A stretch of 64,000 bases of DNA, taken from Amycolatopsis sp. cg9 (GTDB lineage Bacteria > Actinomycetota > Actinomycetes > Mycobacteriales > Pseudonocardiaceae). The translations under genes and the position numbers were made by a program. The DNA lies in the NCBI RefSeq assembly GCF_041346945.1, contig NZ_CP166850.1, positions 806,001 through 870,000 on the forward strand, given 5' to 3'. Numbering within the stretch: the first letter of the stretch is position 1; each line of letters starts with the position of its first letter. The notes beneath the pieces were generated by a model that saw only the letters and a program-made list of their open reading frames with translations, searched no databases and was not told the origin of the DNA. Positions 47,452 to 56,597 of the stretch are shown here, one piece after another.

Positions 47452-47457
47452 TATGAT
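47452..47457 (+). promoter_or_regulatory. -10 element, probable leaderless start for Lrp gene
   Basis: TATGAT ends 6 nt before the ATG at 47464, inside a 58-bp divergent promoter. Confidence 0.5.
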
Positions 47458-47463
47458 TCGCCG

Positions 47464-47940
47464 ATGTCCGATTCCGTCGAACTGAGTCCGGTGGACCTCC
47501 GGATTCTGCGGCTGCTGCAGAACGATGCCCGGATCACGAACAAGGACCTGGCGGCCGCGGTCGGCATCGCCCCTTCGACGTGCCTCGACCGCGTGGCCCG
47601 GTTGCGCGACACGGGCGTGATCACCGGCCAGCACGCCTCGGTCGACGCGGCCAAGCTGGGGCGTCCGCTGGAGGCCTTCCTGTTCGTCCAGGTCCGGCCG
47701 CACCGGCGGCCGCTGGTGGACCCGTTCATCGAGCACCTGCTGTCCCTGCCGGAGGTGCGCGCGGTCTACCACCTGACCGGCCCGGACGACTTCCTCGCGC
47801 ACGTGGCCACCAATTCGGCGGGTGAGCTGCAACGCCTGGTGCTCGACGAGCTGACCGCGCGGGACGAGGTGGCCCGCGTCCACACGAACCTGGTGTTCCA
47901 GCACTGGAGCGGCGGCCCGCTGCTGCCGCCGGGTGCCTGA
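47464..47940 (+). CDS. Lrp/AsnC family regulator
   Basis: A 158-residue protein with an N-terminal HTH (ILRLLQNDARITNKDLAAAVGIAPSTCLDRV) and an RAM ligand domain (VRAVYHLTGPDDFLAHV). It is divergent from the sulfur amino-acid PLP enzyme and likely regulates it in response to an amino acid. Confidence 0.93.
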   Translation: MSDSVELSPVDLRILRLLQNDARITNKDLAAAVGIAPSTCLDRVARLRDTGVITGQHASVDAAKLGRPLEAFLFVQVRPHRRPLVDPFIEHLLSLPEVRAVYHLTGPDDFLAHVATNSAGELQRLVLDELTARDEVARVHTNLVFQHWSGGPLLPPGA

Positions 47941-47942
47941 CG

Positions 47943-48467
47943 TCAGAGGGTGTCGAGCCAGCGGCGCGTCTCGCGCGGGGACGTCAGCCGGACGACCGCG
48001 GTGCACGGCGGCTCGGCGGCCCAGGCCCGGATGGTCGCCCGCTTCCTCGCGAACGACGTGAAGTGCCAGCGGATGATCGAGTCCGTGGAGAACATCTGCC
48101 GGAACGACTCGACGTTGCCGTTGCAGATCCGCTCGCGGGTCACCGCGCGCCGGGCCGTCCGGCGCACCAGTCGGCCCAGCGAAAGCCAGCGCGGGTAGTC
48201 GAGGCCGACGATGAGCTGCGTGCGGGGCAGCACGACGTCCCGCCACCTGGTGTACGCGGCGTCGAGGACCCAGGTCTCCCCCGCGCACACCTCGGCGATC
48301 CGGCGGCGCTGCTCGTCGTCCGGGACCGCGACCCAGCCCGGCTGCCAGGTGAGGTCGTCGGCCGAGACGTACGGCAGGCCGGTGCGTTCGGCGATGCGGG
48401 CGGCGAGCGTCGACTTGCCCGAGCCGGTCACGCCGTAGACGACGATGCGCTCAGGCGCCGGGGTCAC
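47943..48467 (-). CDS. P-loop ATPase, adenylate kinase/FlaR-like
   Basis: A 174-residue P-loop protein with Walker A GVTGSGKST (12-20), a DDLTWQPGWV block and a C-terminal RLTSPRETRRWL, as in topology-modulation/FlaR-like small kinases. The substrate is unknown. Its GTG start overlaps the end of the second Lrp gene by 17 bp in the same direction. Confidence 0.8.
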   Translation of the reverse strand: MTPAPERIVVYGVTGSGKSTLAARIAERTGLPYVSADDLTWQPGWVAVPDDEQRRRIAEVCAGETWVLDAAYTRWRDVVLPRTQLIVGLDYPRWLSLGRLVRRTARRAVTRERICNGNVESFRQMFSTDSIIRWHFTSFARKRATIRAWAAEPPCTAVVRLTSPRETRRWLDTL

Positions 48468-48915
48468 GGGCGGGCTCCTGCGGGCCGCGGTAGGGCAGGG
48501 TCTGGCTGTAGACGACGTTCGTGGTCGTGCTGCCGAACTGGGCGAGCTCGTCCATCGTGTGCTCGAGGTGGGCCATCGAGGCGGCGGCGATCTTGAGCGT
48601 GTAGCAGTCGTCGCCGGTGGTGCGCAGGCATTCGAGGACCTCGAGGCGTTCGGCGAGCAGCTTGTGCAGTGCCTCGTGCCGGCTGCCGGGGTACTTGAGC
48701 CGGACGACGGCGAGCACCGCGTAGCCGACCTTGCCGAGGTCGACCTGCGCGCGGTAGCCGGTGATCACGCCGGTGGCCTCGAGCCGGCGGAGCCGTTCGG
48801 TCGTCGCCGACGCGCTGAGGTTCACCCGGCGGCCCAGCTCGGTGAGCGGCAGCCGGGCGTCGCGCTGGAGCTCGACGAGGATGGCCCAGTCCGTCTGGTC
48901 GAGACTCTCGGTCAT
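48451..48915 (-). CDS. Lrp/AsnC family regulator
   Basis: A 154-residue protein with an HTH (ILVELQRDARLPLTELGRRVNLSASATTERL) and RAM domain (CLRTTGDDCYTLKIAAASMAHLEHTMDEL). It is divergent from an F420-type oxidoreductase gene 93 bp away and upstream of the FlaR-like kinase, which may be in the same transcript. Confidence 0.92.
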   Translation of the reverse strand: MTESLDQTDWAILVELQRDARLPLTELGRRVNLSASATTERLRRLEATGVITGYRAQVDLGKVGYAVLAVVRLKYPGSRHEALHKLLAERLEVLECLRTTGDDCYTLKIAAASMAHLEHTMDELAQFGSTTTNVVYSQTLPYRGPQEPARDPGA

Positions 48916-48996
48916 TCGCCGAATGTACCGCGAGATCCACGGCCCGAGCCGGTCAACGCCGTGACTTTTCCCTTCCGACCAGGGCCGGAGCGCCGA

Positions 48997-49002
48997 TAGC
49001 CT
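48997..49002 (+). promoter_or_regulatory. -10 element, probable leaderless start
   Basis: TAGCCT ends 6 nt before the GTG at 49009. Confidence 0.5.
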
Positions 49003-49008
49003 TTCCCG

Positions 49009-49848
49009 GTGAAGATCGGCGTGAACGTCCCCAACTTCGGTCCCGGCACGGATCCGGGTGTCCTGCGCGCGTGGGCGCGGACGGTGGAAGGCCTCGGCTA
49101 CGACCTGCTGATGGTGTCCGACCACGTCGCCATCACGCCGGACGTCGCCGGCCAGTACCCGGCGCCGTTCTACGAGCCGTTCACGACGCTGTCGTGGCTG
49201 GCCGGGGTCACCGAGCGGGTGCGGCTCGGCACCACCGTGCTCGTCGTGCCGTACCGGCATCCCCTGCTGGTGGCCCGGATGGCGGCGAACCTCGACGCGC
49301 TGAGCGGCGGGCGGCTGGTGATCGGCGCCGGCATCGGCTGGGCGAAGCAGGAGTTCGAGGCGCTGGGCGTGCCGTTCGAGCGGCGGGGGAAGCTCACCAC
49401 CGAGTACCTCCGGACGATCCGCGCGGCCTGGGCCGATCACGACGACTACCGCGCGGGCCCGATCCCGCTCTGGCTGGGCGGGCACAGCGACGCCGGCCTG
49501 CGCCGGGCGATCGAGCTCGGCGACGCGTGGCACCCGCTGCGGCTGACGATGGCCGGTTTCCGCGACGGCTTGGCCCGGCTGGAAAAGCTGGCCGGCGACC
49601 GGCCGGTACCCGCCTTCGCGCCGCGGATCCTGCTGCGGCTGACCGGGTCGCCGGTGACCGGACCGGACCGCCGGGCCGGTGAAGGCACCCTCGACCAGGT
49701 CCTCGACGACCTGGCGCAGCTGCGGGCGCTGGGCGCGGAGACCGTCGTGCTCGACCCGTTCGACGCGGACCCGGCCGAAACCCTCCACCCCGAAGTGGCG
49801 TGGCGAGACCTCGCGGCGATCGCCGCGTCCTGGAAGGAGAACCGGTGA
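49009..49848 (+). CDS. LLM-class F420-dependent oxidoreductase
   Basis: A 279-residue luciferase-like TIM-barrel protein. N-terminal IGVNVPNFGPG, the LSGGRLVIGAGIGWAKQEFEALGVPF block and the WLGGHSDAGLRRAIELGDAWHP segment are typical of actinobacterial F420-dependent members. Substrate unknown. First gene of a three-gene operon with overlapping stops and starts. Confidence 0.9.
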   Translation: MKIGVNVPNFGPGTDPGVLRAWARTVEGLGYDLLMVSDHVAITPDVAGQYPAPFYEPFTTLSWLAGVTERVRLGTTVLVVPYRHPLLVARMAANLDALSGGRLVIGAGIGWAKQEFEALGVPFERRGKLTTEYLRTIRAAWADHDDYRAGPIPLWLGGHSDAGLRRAIELGDAWHPLRLTMAGFRDGLARLEKLAGDRPVPAFAPRILLRLTGSPVTGPDRRAGEGTLDQVLDDLAQLRALGAETVVLDPFDADPAETLHPEVAWRDLAAIAASWKENR

Positions 49849-50270
49849 AGGAAACCGAAGAAGCCCTGCTGCGGCGGGCGATCCAGCTGGCCCGCGAAGC
49901 GCGCGAGGAACACGGCAACCCGCCGTTCGGCTCCCTGCTGGCCGACGCCGACGGCAACGTCATCGCCGAAGACCGCAACACGTCGTTGACCGACAACGAC
50001 ATCACGGCCCACCCGGAGCTGAAGCTGGCCCGCTGGGCCGCGCAGAACCTGGACCCGGAAACCGCGGCGGCGACGACGATGTTCACCAGCACCCAGCCCT
50101 GCGGCATGTGCACCGGCGCGATCGAGCGGTCCGGGCTGGGCCGCGTCGTGTACGCCCTCTCGACCGAGCAGTTCCTCACCCTGCGCCCGCCGGTGAAGTG
50201 GGGCTACGAACTCGACGGCCCCGCCCTGTTCGACGAGGCCCGCGTGCCGGTCGAGGGCTATTACACGTGA
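49845..50270 (+). CDS. Cytidine/deoxycytidylate deaminase-family nucleoside deaminase
   Basis: A 141-residue zinc deaminase with the PCGMC zinc pair near 88 and the first ligand region TAHPELK. The usual HAE is HPE, a known guanine-deaminase-like variation. The GTG overlaps the oxidoreductase stop by 4 nt and is preceded by AAGGAGA. Substrate may be guanine, cytosine or a modified base. Confidence 0.88.
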   Translation: MKETEEALLRRAIQLAREAREEHGNPPFGSLLADADGNVIAEDRNTSLTDNDITAHPELKLARWAAQNLDPETAAATTMFTSTQPCGMCTGAIERSGLGRVVYALSTEQFLTLRPPVKWGYELDGPALFDEARVPVEGYYT

Positions 50271-50677
50271 CGAGCTACGAGGTCCGCCCGGTAGCGCGCG
50301 TGGAGTCGCCCCTGACCGATCGCGGCACGGCCCCGAAGCAGGGCGACGAGGGCGCCCCGCCGGCCCGCGTGGTCTTCGACCCCGCATTCCACGCGGCAGC
50401 GGCCGACCTGCGACCGGGCGACCGCCTGGTCCTGCTCACCTGGCTGCACGAAGCCGACCGGCGGGTCCAGGCGGTGCACCCGCGCGGTGCCCCGGACCGG
50501 CCGAGCACCGGGGTGTTCTCGACGCGCTCCCCGGACCGCCCGAACCCGATCGGCCTCCACCCGGTCACCGTGACCGCGGCCGAGGCGGGCGTGCTCACGG
50601 TGACCGGCCTGGAAGCGATCGACGGCACGCCGATCCTGGACGTCAAGCCGATCCTCGGCGAGGTGGCCGGGCGCTGA
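50267..50677 (+). CDS. TrmO-like tRNA methyltransferase (TsaA family)
   Basis: A 136-residue YaeB/TsaA-type protein. The conserved blocks VARVESPLTD, LVLLTWLHEADR, GVFSTRSPDRPNPIGLH and LDVKPIL are present. E. coli TrmO N6-methylates t6A37 in tRNA-Thr. GTG start overlaps the deaminase stop by 4 nt. It is a short version, ending after the core. Confidence 0.88.
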   Translation: MTSYEVRPVARVESPLTDRGTAPKQGDEGAPPARVVFDPAFHAAAADLRPGDRLVLLTWLHEADRRVQAVHPRGAPDRPSTGVFSTRSPDRPNPIGLHPVTVTAAEAGVLTVTGLEAIDGTPILDVKPILGEVAGR

Positions 50678-50700
50678 GCGACTCGATCACGATCCGGGTT

Positions 50701-50718
50701 CGGGGGTAACAACCCCCG
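50701..50718 (+). terminator. GC hairpin after the trmO-like gene
   Basis: CGGGGGT (50701-50707) pairs with ACCCCCG (50712-50718) around the loop AACA. Confidence 0.5.
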
Positions 50719-50781
50719 CCCGCGGGCCGACCTCCTTCGCACGAACGGACCAACCCGACCGTGCCGACCGGAGGTGTCACG

Positions 50782-51291
50782 ATGACCGACGCGTTCGAAC
50801 CCGTCCCCGATCCGTGGCCGCAGCCGGTACCGCCACCGGCGCGGACCCGGACGAACTTCTGGCACTTGCTTCTCGCCGGTGCTGCCGGCGCGGCTTTGGT
50901 CGGCGCCCTGTGGGTCGGCCTCGACCTGGCCCGCGCCGTCTCGCCGAGCGCACCGGCGGTCACCGCCGCGCAGTCGTTCGACCTCAGCGGCACTTTTACG
51001 CTGTACAGCACCGGGTACAGCTACAGCACCTGCGGTGGCTCCGGCGGCTACTCGGACATCACGACCGGGACAGCGGTCACCGTCTACAACGCGGCGGGAA
51101 CCGTGCTCTCCCAAGGCGCGCTGGGAACCGGGCACTCGAACGCCGCCTGGACGTGCGTGTTCCCCCTCTCCGCGCCGAACGTGCCGGCAGGTGAAAAGTT
51201 CTACCTCGTCGAGGTCTCCCACCGCGGCCGGATCATGGTCCAGCCTGACGACGCGCGATACGGACGCGTCGCGCTCAGCCTGGGAAACTGA
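50782..51291 (+). CDS. Single-span exported hypothetical protein
   Basis: A 169-residue protein with a proline-rich cytoplasmic head, one membrane helix (about 32-52) and a beta-rich outer domain containing a Tyr/Ser/Gly-rich patch (LYSTGYSYSTCGGSGGYSD) and two cysteines likely to pair. GGAGGTG at 50769-50775 precedes the ATG. The outer domain is not recognised. Convergent, end to start, with the dehydrogenase gene. Confidence 0.6.
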   Translation: MTDAFEPVPDPWPQPVPPPARTRTNFWHLLLAGAAGAALVGALWVGLDLARAVSPSAPAVTAAQSFDLSGTFTLYSTGYSYSTCGGSGGYSDITTGTAVTVYNAAGTVLSQGALGTGHSNAAWTCVFPLSAPNVPAGEKFYLVEVSHRGRIMVQPDDARYGRVALSLGN

Positions 51292-53058
51292 TCAGTAGGT
51301 CTTGAAGCCCTTCCCGGTCTTCCGGCCCAGCCGCCCGGCCGTCACGAGGTGCTCCAGCAGCGGCGCCGGGGCGAAGCCCTCCTCGCGGAACTCGTTGTAC
51401 AACGTCCGCTGGATGGCCAGCGAAACGTCCAGCCCGACGACGTCCAGCAGCTCGAACGGGCCCATCGGCAGGCCGCACCCGACCTTCATGGCCGTGTCGA
51501 TGTCGTCCGCCTCCGCGTAGTGGGCCTCCAGCATCTTCACCGCGTCGTTGAGGTACGGGAACAGCAGCGCGTTGACGATGAAGCCGGCGCGGTCGCCGCA
51601 GTGGACGGCGTGCTTGCCGACCGCGGCGCAGACCGCGCTCGCCGTCGACACGACGTCCGGGGCGGTCGCGATCGTCGAGACCACCTCGACGAGCTTCATC
51701 ACCGGTGCCGGGTTGAAGAAGTGGAGACCGACCACATCGGACGGCCGGGAGGTCGCGGCCGCGCACTCGATCACCGGCAGCGAGGACGTCGTCGTAGCGA
51801 GCACCGCGCCGGGGCGGACGACCTCGTCCAGCGCCGAGAACACCGCCTGCTTCACCGAAAGCTCCTCGGCGACCGCCTCGACGACGAGGTCGACGTCGGC
51901 CAGTGCCTCGAAGTCCGTCACCGGGGTGATCCGGGCCAGCGCGGCCGAAGCGTCCTCTTCGGACAGCTTTCCGCGAACCACGGCCTTGTCGAGCGACTTC
52001 TTCACCTTCGCCACGGACGCCTGGGCCTTCTCCAAGCTCCGGGCGCGCAGCACGACGTCGAGGCCGCGCTTCGCGAACACCTCCGCGATGCCGGTGGCCA
52101 TCGTCCCGGTGCCGACCACGCCGACCCGCGCCACCGGCCGCGGTGGCACCGAGTCCACAGTGGACACGACGTCGGCGGCGACCACGTTCGGCGAGTCCGG
52201 GGCGTCGTAGGTGTAGAAGCCGCGGCCGGTCTTGCGGCCGAGCAGCCCGGCCGTGATCATCTGCTTCAGCAGCGGCGCCGGCGCGTGCAGCCGGTTGCGG
52301 GACTGGTGGTACATCGTGTCGAGGATTTCGTTCGCGGTGTCCAGCCCGATCAGGTCGAGCAGCGCGAGCGGGCCCATCGGGTAGCCGCAGCCGAAGCGCA
52401 TCGCGGCGTCGAGGTCTTCGCGCGTGGCGTAGCGCTGCTCGTACATCCGCACCGCGTGGTTGAGGTAGCCGAACAGCAGCGCGTTCGCGATGAACCCGGC
52501 CCGGTCGCCGATCACCACCGGCACCTTGCCGAGCCGCTCGGCGAACTCGACCACCTCGGTGACCACTTCCGGCTCGGTCACCACGGTCTTGACGATCTCG
52601 ACGAGCTTCTGCACCGGCGCCGGGTTGAAGAAGTGCATGCCGACGACCTTGCCCGGACGCGTGGTGTGCACGCCGATCTCGGTGATCGACAGCGACGACG
52701 TGTTGGACGCGAACACGACCTCGGGCCGGGTGATCTTGTCGAGCTCGGTGAAGACGTCGGCCTTCAGCTCGAGGCTCTCCGGGATCGCCTCGATCACCAA
52801 GTCCACATCGGACAGATCGGAAAGCGAGGTGCTGTACCGGATCCGGCCCAGGAGCGCGTCCCGCCCTGGCGCATCCAGCTTTCCGCCGGAAAGCGCCCGT
52901 TCGGTGGAGTGCCGCAGGTGCCCGCGGCCCCGCGCCACCCCCGCCTCGTCGAGCTCGACCGTGACGACGTCGAGCCCGCTGCGCGCGAGCACTTCGGCGA
53001 TCCCGGCCCCCATCGTGCCCAGGCCGATCACTCCGACCGTCGAGATGTCCCGCGTCAT
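51292..53058 (-). CDS. Double-length 3-hydroxyacyl-CoA dehydrogenase
   Basis: A 588-residue protein made of two complete 3HCDH modules. The first (about 1-285) has the NAD motif GLGTMG (12-17) and catalytic H142 in GMHFFNPAP; the second (about 305-588) has GTGTMATG and its own GLHFFNPAPV. Both contain the C-terminal helices (YPMGPLALLD and LPMGPFELLD). It oxidises 3-hydroxyacyl-CoA in fatty-acid or PHB metabolism. Such tandem fusions are rarer than the ~285-residue single enzyme. The region upstream has a TetR-like dyad. Confidence 0.92.
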   Translation of the reverse strand: MTRDISTVGVIGLGTMGAGIAEVLARSGLDVVTVELDEAGVARGRGHLRHSTERALSGGKLDAPGRDALLGRIRYSTSLSDLSDVDLVIEAIPESLELKADVFTELDKITRPEVVFASNTSSLSITEIGVHTTRPGKVVGMHFFNPAPVQKLVEIVKTVVTEPEVVTEVVEFAERLGKVPVVIGDRAGFIANALLFGYLNHAVRMYEQRYATREDLDAAMRFGCGYPMGPLALLDLIGLDTANEILDTMYHQSRNRLHAPAPLLKQMITAGLLGRKTGRGFYTYDAPDSPNVVAADVVSTVDSVPPRPVARVGVVGTGTMATGIAEVFAKRGLDVVLRARSLEKAQASVAKVKKSLDKAVVRGKLSEEDASAALARITPVTDFEALADVDLVVEAVAEELSVKQAVFSALDEVVRPGAVLATTTSSLPVIECAAATSRPSDVVGLHFFNPAPVMKLVEVVSTIATAPDVVSTASAVCAAVGKHAVHCGDRAGFIVNALLFPYLNDAVKMLEAHYAEADDIDTAMKVGCGLPMGPFELLDVVGLDVSLAIQRTLYNEFREEGFAPAPLLEHLVTAGRLGRKTGKGFKTY

Positions 53059-53075
53059 CGAGGCCTCCAGAGATG

Positions 53076-53089
53076 TTACTCGCTGGTAA
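53076..53089. promoter_or_regulatory. Candidate TetR/FadR-type operator
   Basis: TTAC-TCGCTG-GTAA is a dyad 17 bp upstream of the dehydrogenase start. It shares TTACTC with the dyad at 6265. Confidence 0.4.
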
Positions 53090-53176
53090 TTGCCCCGATA
53101 CTGCCACGCGGAACCACGCGAAGCCCAGACGGAATCGAGTCAGTACCGCTCAAGTCACCCGGTCGCGAACCCCGCC

Positions 53177-53848
53177 TCACTCGCCGAAATTGCCGTCCAC
53201 CAGCTCTTTCGCCTTCGCCAGAGCCGCCGAAGCCTGCGGGCCGCGCGCCCGCAGGAGAATCCGGTCACCCTGACGGGCGCCGAGCGACATCAGGGCCAGC
53301 ACGCTGCGACCGTCGGCCTCCTGGGCACCGAGCCGGACGGTCACCTCGGCGTCGAACTCGCTGAGCGTGCGCACCAGCACCGCGGCGGGCCGGGCGTGCA
53401 GCCCGACGTCGTTGCGCAGCTCCAGCTCGACCTCGGCGCCGCCCGCCGTGGACTCGACGGGCTCGAGGTCCTCCGGGATCCCGGCCGCCGCGGCGGCCTC
53501 GGCCACCGCTTTGCGGTCCTGCCCCGCCTGGGCGGCGACGGCCGCGGCGATGGCACCCTCGACCAGCGGGCCGTCCGCGACGACGGCCGCCGACGGATCG
53601 GCCAGCGATTCGACGGCGAGCTCGGCGGTCATCTGCGCGCTGCCGAGGTCGTAGAGCAGGACGACACCGTCGCCCCGGTCGGCGCGCTGGGTGGCGGCGA
53701 CGACCTCGTCGTAGTCCGTGCCGATCGAGCCGTCGGAGAGGCCACCGGCCGGCACGATGGTGACGTCCGGCGCCATCTGCGCGGCCAGCTCGGCCAGGCC
53801 TTCGGCGAGTTTGGCGCTGTGCGAAACGAGCACGATACCCACGCTCAC
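53177..53848 (-). CDS. dhaM: PTS-dependent dihydroxyacetone kinase phosphoryl donor
   Basis: A 223-residue DhaM with an N-terminal mannose-type EIIA domain (phosphorylated H10 in VSHSAKLAEG) and a C-terminal HPr domain (His in NDVGLHARPAA). The third, enzyme I-like part of E. coli DhaM is absent, as usual in Gram-positives. It passes phosphate from the PTS to DhaL. Confidence 0.94.
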   Translation of the reverse strand: MSVGIVLVSHSAKLAEGLAELAAQMAPDVTIVPAGGLSDGSIGTDYDEVVAATQRADRGDGVVLLYDLGSAQMTAELAVESLADPSAAVVADGPLVEGAIAAAVAAQAGQDRKAVAEAAAAAGIPEDLEPVESTAGGAEVELELRNDVGLHARPAAVLVRTLSEFDAEVTVRLGAQEADGRSVLALMSLGARQGDRILLRARGPQASAALAKAKELVDGNFGE

Positions 53849-54474
53849 CGGGCGGCCTCCGCGAACGCGCGCAGCAGCAGCGCCGACGACCGGGCGCCGG
53901 GGTCCATGTGGCCCACCGCGCGCTCGCCGAGGTAGGACGCCCGGCCCTTGCGCGGCACCAGGTCCACTGTGGACTCCGCGCCGCGGTCGGCGGCATCGGC
54001 CGCGGCGGTCAGCACGGCGGCGACGTCCCCGCCCTCCTCGGCCGCCTTCTCCGCGGCCGAGACCGCGGGGATCAGGGCGTCGACCATGGTCGCGTCGCCA
54101 CCGACGGCCTTCCCGCGGGCCTGGACGCCTTCGAGGCCGGCGCGCAGCGCGTCCAGCAACGCCGGGACGTCCAGCTCGGTGGCGGCGCCCAGCTTGGCCG
54201 AGGCGCGCAGGAAAGCCGTGCCGTACAACGGGCCCGCGGCCCCGCCGACCTTGGAGATCAACGTCGTCGCGACGAGCTTCAGCACCCCGCCCGGCGTGTC
54301 CGGCGCACCCGCGTCGAGCGCCGCGACGACGGCCGTGAACCCGCGGTTCAGGTTCTCGCCGTGGTCGCCGTCGCCGATCGCGCGGTCGAGGTCGATCAGT
54401 TCCACGCGGTGCTCGGCGACCACCGCCGCGGCGGCGCGCACGGCCGCCGCGACCCCCTCGGCCTTGCAGGTCAT
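53845..54474 (-). CDS. dhaL: Dihydroxyacetone kinase ADP-binding subunit
   Basis: A 209-residue DhaL. The DLDRAIGDGDHG aspartate cluster binds Mg-ADP, which stays bound and is rephosphorylated by DhaM. ATG shares one base with the dhaK stop, so the genes are coupled; dhaM overlaps its end by 4 nt. Confidence 0.95.
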   Translation of the reverse strand: MTCKAEGVAAAVRAAAAVVAEHRVELIDLDRAIGDGDHGENLNRGFTAVVAALDAGAPDTPGGVLKLVATTLISKVGGAAGPLYGTAFLRASAKLGAATELDVPALLDALRAGLEGVQARGKAVGGDATMVDALIPAVSAAEKAAEEGGDVAAVLTAAADAADRGAESTVDLVPRKGRASYLGERAVGHMDPGARSSALLLRAFAEAAR

Positions 54475-55475
54475 CAGCACCCCCACCGCAGCGCCGCGGT
54501 GTTGACCGGGGCGTCCCAGAGCTCGGTCAGCTCGTCGTCCAGTTTGAGCAACGTCAGACTCATCCCCTGCATCTCGAGGCTGGTGATGTACGGGCCGACC
54601 AGCCGGCGTTCGACCACGATCCCACGCTCGGCCAGCAGCCGCTCGGCGATGCCGTGGGCCAGGTACAGCTCGACGAGCGGGGTGCCGCCCATCGAGTTGG
54701 TGAACAGCAGGACGCGGTCGCCGGAGGTGAACGGGAGGTCCGTGACGACGGCCTCGACCATCCGCGCCACCAGGGCGTCGGCCGGTTCGAGCGGGATCCG
54801 CTCGCGGCCGGGCTCGCCGTGGATGCCGATGCCGAACTCGATTTCGCCGTCGTCGAGGTCGAAGCTCGGGGTGCCGGCGTGCGGCACGGTCGGCGCGGTC
54901 AGCGCCACGCCGATCGACCGCACCTGGCCGATCACCTTCTGCGCCAGCGCGGTCACGGCGTCGAGCGAGTCACCGCGCTCGGCGGCGGCGCCGGTGATCT
55001 TCTCCAGCAGCACGGTCCCGCCGACCCCGCGGCGGCCGGCGGTGTAGGTCGAGTCCTTAACCGCGACGTCGTCGTCGATCACGACGCTGCGCACGTCGAG
55101 GTCCTCGGCGGCGGCCAGCTCGGCGGCCGTCTCGAAGTTCAGCACGTCACCGGTGTAGTTCTTCACGATGAGCAGCGCGCCCGCGTCACCGGTGGTCGCG
55201 GTGACGGCGGCCTGCACGGCGTCCGGCGTCGGGGAGGTGAACACGGCGCCGGGGACGGCGGCGGCGAGCATCCCCCGGCCGACGAACCCGCCGTGCAGCG
55301 GTTCGTGCCCGGACCCGCCCCCGGAGATGACGGCGACCTTGCCCGCGACCGGCGCGTCGGCCCGGACGACGACATCGGGGTCGTACTGGACGCGCAGGAC
55401 GTCGGAGTGCGCGGCGGCGAGCCCCCGCAGCGACTCCGCGACCACGTTCGCCGGATCGTTGATGATCTTCTTCAC
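54474..55475 (-). CDS. dhaK: Dihydroxyacetone kinase substrate-binding subunit
   Basis: A 333-residue DhaK. SGGGSGHEPLHGGFVG near the N-terminus and GIGIHGEPG, whose His binds dihydroxyacetone covalently, are present. With DhaL and DhaM it makes dihydroxyacetone phosphate. The GTG at 55475 is preceded by GGAGG; a GTG five codons upstream is less likely. No glycerol dehydrogenase is adjacent. Confidence 0.95.
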   Translation of the reverse strand: MKKIINDPANVVAESLRGLAAAHSDVLRVQYDPDVVVRADAPVAGKVAVISGGGSGHEPLHGGFVGRGMLAAAVPGAVFTSPTPDAVQAAVTATTGDAGALLIVKNYTGDVLNFETAAELAAAEDLDVRSVVIDDDVAVKDSTYTAGRRGVGGTVLLEKITGAAAERGDSLDAVTALAQKVIGQVRSIGVALTAPTVPHAGTPSFDLDDGEIEFGIGIHGEPGRERIPLEPADALVARMVEAVVTDLPFTSGDRVLLFTNSMGGTPLVELYLAHGIAERLLAERGIVVERRLVGPYITSLEMQGMSLTLLKLDDELTELWDAPVNTAALRWGC

Positions 55476-55542
55476 GGCAACCTCCGGCACATCCGCGGGT
55501 GGGGTGCCCCCTTCCTACCTCGCCGCGCGGCCCACCGCCAGG

Positions 55543-56559
55543 TCAGGGCTTGGGGAGCTTCGTGACGACGTTTTTGGCGACGGTCACGGCTTTGCCGCAC
55601 GGGTCGTCGCTGCTCGCTTCGGCGGCGTAGCTGCTGTAGTCCACTTGGGCCAGTTCGACGTCGTCGCCCTGCCACGGCCGGTGCTGCCACTCCACCGTGC
55701 ACCGCGACGAGCTCGTGCTCGTCTGCTTCCGGAACGCCGTGACCCCGCCCCCGATGTCCACCTTGGAGTACCCGTCGCCGACGATCGGGGGCAGGCCAGG
55801 CAGGAACTTGACGGTGATCGTCGGATCCGTGCCGTTGCTCTTCCAGTCGCAGGAGTGCAAGCCCGAGGGCGCGGACTTGGCCGACGGCACGGCGGCGGCC
55901 ACCACCGAGGTGTCGGCCATCGCGCACGGGTCGGCGGTCAGCACGGTGCCCGGCGGCGTCGAGTACTTCTCCGGCGAGTTGTGCACCTTCTGGACGGCCG
56001 CTTCGAGCACCGCCTGCCCGGGACGGCACGGGTCGCCGGCGTAGGTGACCGACACGGTGATCGCCAGGTCCGGGTTCAGCGCCGTCATCGCCGCGACCAG
56101 GCAGTCGGTGTCGTCGGACTTGCTGACGCGCAGCGGCAGCCCGCCGATCTGGCCGGTCGTCTTGTCGGCCCGGGGCAGCAGGGTGTTCCCGAGCTCGACC
56201 TCGAACCGGATCTCCTTGCCGCCGGGGTCCTTCACCTTGTTGCTGCAGGTGTCGAAGGCGATCGACGACGGCGACGGGTCCTCCTCGACCGTGCCGAGGC
56301 CGAGCGCACCGAGGGCGTCCTTGGTCAGGAACTGGCACGGCTTGATCGCGCGCAGCGCGTTCGTCGCCACGGCGGCGTCGGTGATCGGGCCGTCGGTGGT
56401 CTGGCCGGTGCCGCCGGCCGCCGCGGGCACCGTCGTCCGGCCGAAGTTCGACCGGCCGAGATCCTGCCCGCACGCGGTCAGCGGCAGCGCGAGGACGATG
56501 ACCAGCAGGAACAGCTTCGGGAGACGGCGGCGCCGAGCGTCAAGGAGCACGCGATGCAC
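55543..56559 (-). CDS. DUF3558-type lipoprotein
   Basis: A 338-residue lipoprotein: signal peptide ending LALPLTAC, a Gly/Thr linker, then two DUF3558-like halves, AIKPCQFLTKDALGALGLG (near 75) and DPCAMADTSVVAAAV (near 205), each with paired cysteines. DUF3558 proteins are actinobacterial surface lipoproteins of unknown function. GTG at 56559; GTG 56550 possible. Confidence 0.85.
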   Translation of the reverse strand: MHRVLLDARRRRLPKLFLLVIVLALPLTACGQDLGRSNFGRTTVPAAAGGTGQTTDGPITDAAVATNALRAIKPCQFLTKDALGALGLGTVEEDPSPSSIAFDTCSNKVKDPGGKEIRFEVELGNTLLPRADKTTGQIGGLPLRVSKSDDTDCLVAAMTALNPDLAITVSVTYAGDPCRPGQAVLEAAVQKVHNSPEKYSTPPGTVLTADPCAMADTSVVAAAVPSAKSAPSGLHSCDWKSNGTDPTITVKFLPGLPPIVGDGYSKVDIGGGVTAFRKQTSTSSSRCTVEWQHRPWQGDDVELAQVDYSSYAAEASSDDPCGKAVTVAKNVVTKLPKP

Positions 56560-56597
56560 GGTAGCCGCACCTTCGCGCCGTTGTCCGGACAACCCGG

